64,000 nt of DNA from Xenophilus sp. Marseille-Q4582 (GTDB taxonomy: Bacteria > Pseudomonadota > Gammaproteobacteria > Burkholderiales > Burkholderiaceae_C), in NCBI RefSeq assembly GCF_916700565.1, contig NZ_CAKAKO010000001.1, forward strand, positions 558,001 through 622,000, read 5' to 3'. The position numbers and the translations under genes were made by a program. Of the stretch, positions 55,234-63,222 are shown one piece after another. Numbering within the stretch: position 1 is the first letter of the stretch; each line of letters opens with the position of its first letter. Below the pieces are notes generated by a model. It searched no databases and was not told the origin of the DNA. It worked only from the letters and a program-made list of their open reading frames with translations.

Positions 55234-56439
55234 ATGCGCTTCGACGCCTACATCTGCGACGCCATCCGCACTCCCTTCGGCCGCTACGGCGGCGCACTGA
55301 GCAGCATCCGCACCGACGACCTGGGCGCGCTGCCCATCCGCGCGCTGATGGCGCGCAACGCCCGCGTGGACTGGCAGGCCGTCGATGACGTGATCTACGG
55401 CTGCGCCAACCAGGCCGGCGAAGACAACCGCAACGTCGCGCGCATGGCCGCGCTGCTGGCCGGCCTGCCCATCGAGGTGCCGGGCGCCACCGTCAACCGC
55501 CTGTGCGGCTCGGGCCTGGACGCGGTGGGCACGGCCGCACGCGCCATCCGTGCCGGCGAGGCGCAGCTGATGATCGCGGGCGGCGTGGAAAGCATGAGCC
55601 GCGCGCCCTTCGTCATGCCCAAGGCCGAGTCGGCCTTCAGCCGCGCCAACGCGGTGTACGACACCACCATCGGCTGGCGCTTCGTCAACAGGCTGATGAA
55701 GGCGCAGTACGGCGTCGACTCCATGCCCGAGACGGCCGAGAACGTCGCCGCAGACTACAAGATCGAGCGCGAGGCACAGGACCGCATGGCGCTGGCCAGC
55801 CAGCAGCGCGCGGTGGCGGCGCAGCGGCGCGGCTTCTTCGAGGCCGAGATCGTGCCGGTCACCGTCGCGCAGAAGAAGGGCGATCCTCTGATCGTGGACA
55901 AGGACGAGCATCCGCGCGAGACCAGCCTGGAGGCGCTGGCCCGGCTCAAGGGCGTGGTGCGCGAGGGCGGCACGGTGACGGCCGGCAACGCCAGCGGCGT
56001 GAACGACGGGGCCTGTGCGCTGCTGATCGCCAGCGAGGCGGCCGCCGCCAAGCACGGGCTCACGCCGCGCGCGCGGATCGTGGGCATGGCCACGGCCGGC
56101 GTGGCGCCGCGGGTGATGGGCATCGGCCCGGCGCCAGCCACGCAGAAGGTGCTCGCGCTCACGGGGTTGAGGCTGGACCAGATCGACGTGATCGAGCTCA
56201 ACGAGGCCTTTGCCGCGCAGGGCCTGGCCGTGCTGCGCCTGCTGGGTCTGGCGGACGACGATGCGCGCGTGAACATCAACGGTGGCGCCATCGCGCTGGG
56301 CCACCCGTTGGGCGCCAGCGGTGCGCGCCTCGCCACCACGGCGGTGAACCAGCTGCACAGCGGCGGCGGCCGCTATGCGCTCGCCACCATGTGCATCGGC
56401 GTGGGGCAGGGCATCGCCCTCGTGCTCGAGAAGGTCTGA
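55234..56439 (+). CDS. pcaF: 3-oxoadipyl-CoA thiolase
   Basis: 401-aa thiolase, the usual length of PcaF. It cleaves beta-ketoadipyl-CoA to succinyl-CoA and acetyl-CoA, the last step of protocatechuate/catechol degradation. 'AYICDAIRTPFGRYGGALS' is characteristic of PcaF/PaaJ. The nucleophile Cys is in 'VNRLCGSGLDAVG', 'ELNEAFAAQ' and 'GGAIALGHPLGASGAR' follow, and the second Cys is in 'TMCIGVGQG'. ATG 55234 follows a GGAG. It stands alone here, without pcaIJ, which must lie elsewhere. Phenylacetate-pathway PaaJ is the main alternative. Confidence 0.88.
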   Translation: MRFDAYICDAIRTPFGRYGGALSSIRTDDLGALPIRALMARNARVDWQAVDDVIYGCANQAGEDNRNVARMAALLAGLPIEVPGATVNRLCGSGLDAVGTAARAIRAGEAQLMIAGGVESMSRAPFVMPKAESAFSRANAVYDTTIGWRFVNRLMKAQYGVDSMPETAENVAADYKIEREAQDRMALASQQRAVAAQRRGFFEAEIVPVTVAQKKGDPLIVDKDEHPRETSLEALARLKGVVREGGTVTAGNASGVNDGACALLIASEAAAAKHGLTPRARIVGMATAGVAPRVMGIGPAPATQKVLALTGLRLDQIDVIELNEAFAAQGLAVLRLLGLADDDARVNINGGAIALGHPLGASGARLATTAVNQLHSGGGRYALATMCIGVGQGIALVLEKV

Positions 56440-56511
56440 GCGCCGGGCGGCCCGTGCGGTGCGGGCGGCGCGGGCGCAGGCGCAGGCCGTGCCGCGGCTG
56501 CCACATAAATA

Positions 56512-56550
56512 CGAATAAAAGTTGTTCTTATTCGCTTGATTTGTTACAGT
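56512..56550 (+). promoter_or_regulatory. Candidate promoter with overlapping palindrome, TonB receptor gene
   Basis: TTGTTC (56522-56527) and TACAGT (56545-56550) are spaced by 17 bp. They overlap the inverted repeat CGAATAA-N9-TTATTCG (56512-56518 and 56528-56534). A repressor covering the -35 is plausible; a Fur box is possible but the match is poor. Confidence 0.45.
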
Positions 56551-56628
56551 TCCGCCGTTCCTCGGTCGCAACAACAACATTTTTCTCCAGAGCGGCAGGT
56601 TCTCCTTGCTGTTTCCGGAGTGTTCGAC

Positions 56629-58866
56629 ATGTTGTGTCTCTTTCGCGGCCGCGGGCCGCGCGTTTCGCCGCTGGCCTGGGCCGCGGCCGCCACCTTCTTT
56701 TCGCCCGCCCTGCTGGCCCAGACCGCGGCCACTGCCCCGACCGCCCCGACCGCCTCCGAGCTGCGCGAGATCGTCGTCACGGCCACTGGCTACGAGCAGG
56801 AACTCAAGGACGCACCGGCTTCCATTTCCGTCGTCACCCGTGAAGAGCTGCAGAGGCGCCAGTTCCGTGACCTGGCCGAGGCGCTGCAGAACGTGGAGGG
56901 CATCGACGTGCTGGGCGGCACGGGCAAGACCGGTGGGCTGGACATCAGCATCCGCGGCATGCCCAGCGAATACACGCTGATCCTGGTCGACGGCCGCCGC
57001 CAGAACGTGGCCGGCGACGTGACGCCCAACGGCTTCGGCGCCGCGCACACCAGCTTCATGCCGCCCATCGCCGCCATCGAGCGCATCGAGGTGATCCGCG
57101 GCCCGATGTCCACGCTCTACGGCTCCGACGCCATGGGCGGCGTGGTCAACATCATCACGCGCAAGGTGGCCAGCGAATGGGGCGGACAGGTGTCGCTGGA
57201 AGCCGGCATTCCGCAGGACAGCGAATGGGGCAAGCAGACGCGCGCCAACATCTACCTGAGCGGTCCCATCCGGCAGGACCGGCTGGGCATCGCCGTGCGA
57301 GGCAGCGTGTACGGCCGCGAAGCTTCCGACTGGGTGCTCGCGCCCGGCGCCGCGCAGCCCGCGGCGGCCCGCAACCCGGCACCGGCTGAAAGCGACCAGT
57401 ACAGCGCCGGCGCGCGCCTGACGCTCACGCCCAGCCGCCAGCACGAGCTCTGGCTGGACGTGGACGTGGCCCGCACCTGGTACAACAACGAGGACGGCCG
57501 CCTGGGCACGCGCGATGCGGCCAGCCCGAACTGGACCGGCAACAACCCGCCCGGCTACCGGGACGCGCTGCGCTTCAACCGCGAACAGGTGGCCCTCGGC
57601 CACACGGCGCGCCTGGGTTTCGGTCTGCTCGAAAGCAGCCTGATGCGCACCGAGACCGAAACCCTCGGCCGCACCATTCCCGGCGGTGCCATCCCGCGCA
57701 CGGCGGCGCAGCGGCGCAGCGTGTACTGGCTCAGCGAGGCGGACCGTGGCCAGCCGCGCGAGCTCAAGACCACCAACACCGTGCTCGACAGCAAGCTGGT
57801 CGCGCCACTGGGTGAATCGCACGTGCTTACCGTGGGTGGCCAATGGTGGGACGCCAAACTCACCGACGGCCTGCTGCCCGAGACGCAGGCGCAGCGCCTG
57901 TGGTCGGTGTTCGCCGAAGACGAATGGAAGCTCCTGCCCAACCTGACGGCCACGCTGGGCGCGCGCTACGACCACCACAGCGCCTTCGGCGGCCATGTGA
58001 GCCCGCGCGGCTACCTGGTCTGGGACGCGACGCCGCACTGGACCTTCAAGGGCGGCGTGAGCAAGGGCTTCAAGGCGCCGCGCCTGAACCAGCTGATCGA
58101 CGGCATCAGCGGCGTGAGCGGGCAGGGCGCGACGCTGAACATCGGCAACCCCCAGCTCAAACCCGAAACCAGCGTGAGCACCGAACTGTCGGCGCTGTAC
58201 GACAGCCGAAGCGGCTTCACCAGCGGCGTGACGCTGTTCCACAACAAGGTCAAGGACAAGATCAGCAGCGGCGGGGACTGCGCCACGGCGCCCATTTCCA
58301 GCTGCTCGGCCAACCCGACCGCGGACTACGCCATCAACGTGGACCAGGCCAAGACCTGGGGCCTGGAGCTGAACACGCGCTACCAGATCAATGCGGCCTG
58401 GAGCGTGCGCGGCGGCTACACGCACACGCGCAGCGAAGTGGTGGAAGCCGGCAAGAAGAACGGCCAGCTCGCCAACACGCCCAGGCATGCGGCCCATGCG
58501 CAGGTGGAATGGCAGCCCAGCAGCCAGTCGCGCCTGTGGCTGCGCGGCGAGTACCGCGGCAAGAGCCCGCGCTTCACCGGCGACCCGGCCGGCCTGACGG
58601 GCAACAACCTGGCGATCTACAACGCCGTGGGCGACATCAAGGCGCACGCGCTGTTCCATGTGGGCGGCTCCTACCAGGTGTCGAAGAAGCTGAGCCTGCA
58701 GGCCCACATCTACAACCTGCTCGACAAGGACTTCCGCGAATTCACGCAGGTGAACCTGAACGGCACGCCGACCTGGGTCAACGCCTACTTCCAGGGCGGC
58801 GCCTCGGTGGCCGGCACCACGCTGCCGGGCCGCACCTTCTGGATCTCGGCCAACCTGACGTTCTAG
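56629..58866 (+). CDS. TonB-dependent outer-membrane receptor (CirA/FepA-like)
   Basis: 745-aa transporter for an iron chelate or similar. ATG 56629 starts a signal peptide ending 'FFSPALLAQ'. A TonB-box-like 'SELREIVVTATG' is followed by the plug ('DAPASISVVTREELQRRQF', 'GGLDISIRGMPSEYTLILVDGRRQN', 'IERIEVIRGPMSTLYGSDAMGGVVNIITR') and a 22-strand barrel ending 'TFWISANLTF'. It resembles CirA/FepA catecholate or colicin receptors. The stop TAG (58864-58866) lies within CTAG, the target duplicated by the adjacent IS element, so coding is intact but the native 3' flank is moved away. Confidence 0.92.
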   Translation: MLCLFRGRGPRVSPLAWAAAATFFSPALLAQTAATAPTAPTASELREIVVTATGYEQELKDAPASISVVTREELQRRQFRDLAEALQNVEGIDVLGGTGKTGGLDISIRGMPSEYTLILVDGRRQNVAGDVTPNGFGAAHTSFMPPIAAIERIEVIRGPMSTLYGSDAMGGVVNIITRKVASEWGGQVSLEAGIPQDSEWGKQTRANIYLSGPIRQDRLGIAVRGSVYGREASDWVLAPGAAQPAAARNPAPAESDQYSAGARLTLTPSRQHELWLDVDVARTWYNNEDGRLGTRDAASPNWTGNNPPGYRDALRFNREQVALGHTARLGFGLLESSLMRTETETLGRTIPGGAIPRTAAQRRSVYWLSEADRGQPRELKTTNTVLDSKLVAPLGESHVLTVGGQWWDAKLTDGLLPETQAQRLWSVFAEDEWKLLPNLTATLGARYDHHSAFGGHVSPRGYLVWDATPHWTFKGGVSKGFKAPRLNQLIDGISGVSGQGATLNIGNPQLKPETSVSTELSALYDSRSGFTSGVTLFHNKVKDKISSGGDCATAPISSCSANPTADYAINVDQAKTWGLELNTRYQINAAWSVRGGYTHTRSEVVEAGKKNGQLANTPRHAAHAQVEWQPSSQSRLWLRGEYRGKSPRFTGDPAGLTGNNLAIYNAVGDIKAHALFHVGGSYQVSKKLSLQAHIYNLLDKDFREFTQVNLNGTPTWVNAYFQGGASVAGTTLPGRTFWISANLTF

Positions 58867-60187
58867 CAGGCCGTTGAAAAAATGCTCATCGAACGCGCCA
58901 GGGTCGTGGATTTCGAAGAAACGGATCGCCCAAACTGGCCTGCGCAGCGATTGGAGCGGCCATTTCGGCCTGTTTGCAGGCCGTTTTGCCCGTTCCGGGC
59001 GCACGTATCCCATGGTTCACGCATGATGCGCGTCCCACCAGCCGCCCAGACTGCCCATGCGCACCAGGTTGTAGGTGGCAAAGCACAGCAGCGCCTGGCC
59101 CGCGAGCTTGGCCTGACCGATCAATTTGGTCTTGGCCAGACCACCCACTGTCTTGATCCAGCCAAAGGCCTCCTCGATGCGCTTGCGCACTTTGAGGCTG
59201 GTCTTGTAGCCCTCGTGGCGCCGGATGCGGCCATCGACCGCCGAGTGCTTGTCCTTGGCCGCCACGTGTGGCGTGACTTTGAGCTTTCGGCAGCCCTTGA
59301 TGAAGGCCTGGCTGTCGTAACCTTTGTCGGCCCCGACCGTGGCCCGCTTGTTCTTGTTTCCCCGGCGTTTGAGCATCGCCAGCGCCGCCTCGCGCTCGGC
59401 GGTGCCACTGGCATGTGTGATCTCCACATCCACGATCAGCCCGTTGCGGTTCTCCATGAGGATGTGCCCCATGTGGCACAGGCGAGATTTGTCGCCCGCG
59501 CTCTTCTTGAACAGCCGGGCATCGGCATCGGTGGTGCTGGCGTGGGTGTCGTTGCAGCGCTCCTGCCCTTTGAAGTTCACCTCGGGGTTGCGTCCGGGTG
59601 GCGTGCCGCTGTCGTCGTCTTTGCGTTTGAAACTCTTGTGCGAGGCCCAGGCCTCAATCAGCGTGCCGTCCACGCTGAAGTGTTCGTCGCTGGCAAGCCG
59701 GCCCCACTGGGCGCTGAGCTTGACGCGCTCGAAGAAGGCGCGCGCCAGGTCTTCGTTGAAGAGGCGTTCGCGGTTGGCGCTGAAGGTGGAGTGGTCCCAG
59801 ACCTTGTCTTCAATGTTCAGGCCCACGAACCAGCGGTACAGCAGGTTGTAGTTGACCGCCTCGACCAGCTGGCGTTCGCTGCGGATGGAGAACAGGATTT
59901 GCAGCAGCAAGGCCTTGAGCAGCATCTCCGGCGGCACCGAGGGGCGGCCACGGCGGGCGTACACCGCTTCGAACTCGCTGTTCATGCTCGACAGCAGCGC
60001 ATCCACCACGGCGCGCAACTTGCGCAGCGGGTGTGCCGCTGGCACTCTTTCTTCAAGGCTGATGTAGCTAAACATCGCCCCCTGGAAGTCTTGGTTGCCT
60101 CTCATCTTTCTTGTCGCAGTTGTTCCGGGATGGCTTCAGATCGTAGCGGCCGACGCGGACGCTCGCAGGGGATTTTTCAACGGCCTG
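58867..60187 (-). mobile_element. IS5/IS1182-type insertion sequence (1321 bp)
   Basis: Terminal inverted repeats CAGGCCGTTGAAAAA (58867-58881, and its complement at 60173-60187) bound the element. The 4-bp direct repeats CTAG flank it (58863-58866 and 60188-60191). One intact transposase gene on the minus strand. CTAG is a preferred target of IS5-related elements. Intact ends and duplication suggest a recent insertion. Confidence 0.93.
59017..60105 (-). CDS. IS5/IS1182-family transposase
   Basis: 362-aa DDE transposase. The N-terminal DUF772-type domain ('MFSYISLEERVPAAHPLRKL', 'LLLQILFSIRSERQLVEAV') precedes the catalytic part with Asp in 'FSVDGTLIEAW', Asp in 'VGADKGYDSQAF' and Glu in 'RKRIEEAFGWIKTVGG'. 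The linker 'CNDTHASTTDADARLFKK' is typical of this group. The gene is full-length and intact. Confidence 0.95.
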   Translation of the reverse strand: MRGNQDFQGAMFSYISLEERVPAAHPLRKLRAVVDALLSSMNSEFEAVYARRGRPSVPPEMLLKALLLQILFSIRSERQLVEAVNYNLLYRWFVGLNIEDKVWDHSTFSANRERLFNEDLARAFFERVKLSAQWGRLASDEHFSVDGTLIEAWASHKSFKRKDDDSGTPPGRNPEVNFKGQERCNDTHASTTDADARLFKKSAGDKSRLCHMGHILMENRNGLIVDVEITHASGTAEREAALAMLKRRGNKNKRATVGADKGYDSQAFIKGCRKLKVTPHVAAKDKHSAVDGRIRRHEGYKTSLKVRKRIEEAFGWIKTVGGLAKTKLIGQAKLAGQALLCFATYNLVRMGSLGGWWDAHHA

Positions 60188-60238
60188 CTAGGGATGCTCC
60201 GCGGCCTGCGCCGATCGCCCGCGTGTTTCCCGCGGCGA

Positions 60239-60880
60239 TCAGCCGGCCGCCAGCCGCAGCAACTGCCACAGCGCCAGCGCCGCCAGCACGGCGGCGCTCG
60301 TGCGGTTCACCGCCCGCTGCCATCGCGCATCGAAGCGGTGGCGCAGCAGGCCCACGCCGGTGGACAGCAGCAGCCACCACAGCGCCGACCCGACCAGTAC
60401 GCCCGCCACCATCACCCAGGGCGTGGCGACGGGCGCGCGCCCGGCCAGCATGCCGAACACGGCGACGAAGGACAGGATGGTGCTGGGGTTGGACAGCGTG
60501 AGCACGAAGGTGCCCGCAAAGTCGCGCAGCAATTGCCGGCCGGAGGGCGCCGCCTCGGTTGCCGCGCCTGAAGAGCCGGCGGGCGCCCTCACCGGCTTGC
60601 GCGCGATGCCCCAGGCCATCCACAGCAGGAAGGCCGCGCCGAAAACCGTGAGCCAGACCCGCGCGCCCAGCAGCCAGCCAATCAGCGCACTGACGCCGAA
60701 GGCACCGACCGCGCCATAGACCGCGTCGGCCACCGCGGCGCCCAGGCCGGTCGCCAGCCCCGCGGCGCGGCCGCGTTCCAGCGTGCGCTGGATGGCCAGC
60801 ACGCCGATCTGTCCCACGGGTGCGGCGATGGACAGGCCGATGAGCAGCGACTGCCAGAAGAGGGGAAAGGCGGAAGACAT
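60239..60880 (-). CDS. LysE-family amino-acid exporter
   Basis: 213-aa inner-membrane exporter with six predicted helices. The RhtB/LysE signature 'LIGLSIAAPVGQIGVLAIQRTLERGR' and 'FVLTLSNPSTILSFVAVFGM' are clear. ATG 60880 gives the usual N-terminus. It is divergent from an Lrp/AsnC regulator 92 bp away, the classic LysE-Lrp pairing, so export is probably induced by an amino acid sensed by that regulator. Confidence 0.92.
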   Translation of the reverse strand: MSSAFPLFWQSLLIGLSIAAPVGQIGVLAIQRTLERGRAAGLATGLGAAVADAVYGAVGAFGVSALIGWLLGARVWLTVFGAAFLLWMAWGIARKPVRAPAGSSGAATEAAPSGRQLLRDFAGTFVLTLSNPSTILSFVAVFGMLAGRAPVATPWVMVAGVLVGSALWWLLLSTGVGLLRHRFDARWQRAVNRTSAAVLAALALWQLLRLAAG

Positions 60881-60972
60881 GCCGGCATTGTTCTGGGGTG
60901 CCGGCCGCCTGCACAGCACGAATTTCAGGCGCAATGCGTGGCGACTGCCGATTTTTCAGGTAGCTTGGCGCC

Positions 60973-61437
60973 ATGGCCGAAAACTACGAACTCGACGAGC
61001 GCGCCTGGCGTTTGCTGCTGGCGCTGCAGCAGGACGGCCGCGCGCCGCTCAAGGCGCTGGCCCAGGCGGCCGGTCTGTCCCTGCCGGCCACGGCCGAGCG
61101 GCTCAAGCGCCTGCAGGATGCGGGTGTGGTGCGCAGCGTGGGCGCGGAACTGGACGCGGCGCGGGCCGGCTACCCGGTGCGCGCCATCGTCGGCGCCACG
61201 GTGGCCCAGCCGGGCAAGAAGGCCTTCCTCGAGCGGCTGCGGCAGGCGCCCGAGGTGCTCGAATGCCACCATGTGGCGGGCGCCGACTCCTACCTGTTCA
61301 CGGTGGTCGCGCGCAGCCTGCAAGACCTGGAGCGCTTCCTGGGCGCCATCAACGGCTATGGCGAGACCCGCACTTCCATCGTCTTTTCCACGCCCATTGC
61401 GCGGCGCGGGCTGGTGCCGCCGGGCGGCACGCGCTGA
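60973..61437 (+). CDS. Lrp/AsnC-family transcriptional regulator
   Basis: 154 aa. The N-terminal winged HTH ('RAPLKALAQAAGLSLPATAERLKRLQDAGVV' region, split here as 'LAQAAGLSLPATAERL') precedes the RAM ligand domain ('VLECHHVAGADSYLFTVVAR', 'ETRTSIVFSTPI'). It is divergent from the LysE gene and convergent with the cyclodeaminase homologue. It likely controls the exporter; the effector amino acid is unknown. Confidence 0.92.
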   Translation: MAENYELDERAWRLLLALQQDGRAPLKALAQAAGLSLPATAERLKRLQDAGVVRSVGAELDAARAGYPVRAIVGATVAQPGKKAFLERLRQAPEVLECHHVAGADSYLFTVVARSLQDLERFLGAINGYGETRTSIVFSTPIARRGLVPPGGTR

Positions 61438-61467
61438 GGAGCTGCGGCTGGGTCCGCGGTTGCAAGC

Positions 61468-62415
61468 CTAAGCGGGCTGGCGGCTTTCCCATACCTGCGT
61501 GGCGGCCGCCAGGTCTTCGAGCGCGCTGCCCACGGCCTTGAAGACGGTGCGCTCGGATGCATCGCGGCGGCCGCTGCGTTCGCCGCGGCACAGCTGGTGC
61601 AGGTTGCCCTGCAGCGCGTGCCGGTGCAACTGGCCGGCGGCCATTGCGTCCAGCAGGTCCCCGGCCTTGGTCGGCGCCTCGTCGGTGTCGACGAACACGC
61701 GCCGGTCGGGGCCGAAGCAGGCCGGATCGGCCTCGCGCATCTCGGGCGTGAAGCTGCCGATCAGGTCCAGGTGCGCGCCCGGCGCCAGCCAGCCGCCGCG
61801 CACCAGCGGCTGCGTGGCCAGCGTGGCGCAGCTCACCAGGTCGGCTTCGCGCACCGCGCTTTCCAGATCGGTGACGGCCTGTGCCTGGAGGCCCTGCGCG
61901 CGCCATTGCGCGGCCAGGGCTTCGGCGCCTTCGGGCCGGTGGTTCCACACGCGCACCTGCGCCAGGCCGGGCCGCACGCTGCGCATGGCGGCCGGCAGCA
62001 GGCGCGCCACGCGGCCCGCGCCCAGCACCAGCAAGCGGCGCGCATCCTCGCGCGCCAGGAAGGAGGCGCCCAGCGCCGCCGCGGCGGCCGTGCGGTGGGC
62101 CGTGATCTCGTTGCCGTCCATCATCGCCAGCGGCACGCCGGTGCGCGCGTCGTACAGCACGTAGGTCGCATGCAGGCCCGGCAGGCCGCTGGCGCCATTG
62201 CCCGGGAAGATGTTGATGGTCTTGATGCCCAGGTAGCCCGCGTCGCTCCAGGCCGGCATGATCAGCACGGTGCCCTGCGCCTGGCCCTGCTGCGCGATGG
62301 CGTGCACATGGCGCGGCGGCACCTGCACCTGGGCCGCGAAGGCGGCGCGCAGCGCGGGCACCAGGGTGTCGAAGCCCAGGGCGGCGCGGGTGGCGGCGGC
62401 GTCGAAATGCTGCAT
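61468..62415 (-). CDS. Ornithine cyclodeaminase/mu-crystallin family protein
   Basis: 315-aa NAD(P)-binding protein. 'LGIKTINIFPGN', 'LLDARTG'-like 'YVLYDARTGVPLAMMDGNEITAHRTAAAAALG' (split), 'LLVLGAGRVARLL' (Rossmann) and 'LDLIGSFTPEMREAD' are family features. Members are cyclodeaminases or ketimine/delta1-pyrroline-2-carboxylate reductases; the latter is common when no arginine pathway gene is adjacent. Its neighbours are an amino-acid exporter and an Lrp regulator, consistent with amino-acid metabolism. Confidence 0.88.
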   Translation of the reverse strand: MQHFDAAATRAALGFDTLVPALRAAFAAQVQVPPRHVHAIAQQGQAQGTVLIMPAWSDAGYLGIKTINIFPGNGASGLPGLHATYVLYDARTGVPLAMMDGNEITAHRTAAAAALGASFLAREDARRLLVLGAGRVARLLPAAMRSVRPGLAQVRVWNHRPEGAEALAAQWRAQGLQAQAVTDLESAVREADLVSCATLATQPLVRGGWLAPGAHLDLIGSFTPEMREADPACFGPDRRVFVDTDEAPTKAGDLLDAMAAGQLHRHALQGNLHQLCRGERSGRRDASERTVFKAVGSALEDLAAATQVWESRQPA

Positions 62416-62507
62416 GGCGCTCAGGCCTTCGCCGGGGCCGCGTCAGGCTGCGGGCCGGGGCGCTGTGCGGCCCGCCGGGCGCAAAGGGGCAGGGCAGCCG
62501 GCATCGC

Positions 62508-63116
62508 TCAGACGCCCGTCAGTGCGCGGTAGGCCTCGCGTGTCTGCGGCGACACGGCATCGAGCACCTGCTCGTAGCTGCTCTGGTGCCGCGCCGCCAG
62601 CCGCGCGCTGGCCACGGTCCTGGAGCGGCAGAACCAGTGGCAGGTGTGCTGCATCAGGTACAGCTCGGCGGTCATCATGTAGGCCTTGGCCTTGGGGCTG
62701 AGCCCTAGCGCGTTCTGCGCGCTGGCCTCGATGCCGCGCGCGTGGATCGCGAAGGCCTTGCGCACGTCGAACAGGCGGTAGCCGGGCAGCAACTGCTGCG
62801 CGAAGGGCAGGGCGAAAGGCAGCTTGCTCACCTGCGCCAGCGGCGCCTCGGTCTGCTGGAACTCGCGCGCGAAGCTCGTGAACTGGCCGGTCAGGGCCTG
62901 TTCGGTGCCTTCCAGCACGCCCCAGACCTGCGCCTTGCGTTCGGCATCGTCCTCGCCCAGCCAGCGCAGGTAGCCGTCGGTCAGGTTCTCCATCAGCTGC
63001 TCGATCTGGTAGCGGCCCAGGGCCTGGCCCAGCAGCGCGATGCGCCGCTGCTGCTCGCGGGTCTTGAGGATGTGGCCGGCCAGGGCGGCCAGGAAGACGA
63101 GGAAGAACAGTTCCAT
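62508..63116 (-). CDS. Membrane-anchored protein of unknown function
   Basis: 202 aa starting at ATG 63116. A short N-terminal hydrophobic helix ('MELFFLVFLAALAGHIL') anchors a mostly helical cytoplasmic domain with 'QALGRYQIEQLMENLTDGYLRWLGE' and a Cys pair in 'QHTCHWFCRSR'. It lies 106 bp downstream of rtcR on the same strand. I do not recognise the family. Confidence 0.65.
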   Translation of the reverse strand: MELFFLVFLAALAGHILKTREQQRRIALLGQALGRYQIEQLMENLTDGYLRWLGEDDAERKAQVWGVLEGTEQALTGQFTSFAREFQQTEAPLAQVSKLPFALPFAQQLLPGYRLFDVRKAFAIHARGIEASAQNALGLSPKAKAYMMTAELYLMQHTCHWFCRSRTVASARLAARHQSSYEQVLDAVSPQTREAYRALTGV

Positions 63117-63222
63117 GAACGGCAAGGCGGGAGCGGTGAGCGCGCGCGGACGGCGCGCAGAAGAGCAGGCTGCGAGTGTAGGCACGCGCGCGGGCGCATC
63201 CGGCGCCCGCGGCCGCCGTCTC

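Noticed and set aside
56512-56534. A confident Fur box
   Set aside because: The palindrome has 7-bp arms with a 9-bp gap and matches the 7-1-7 Fur consensus poorly; kept only as an unnamed inverted repeat.
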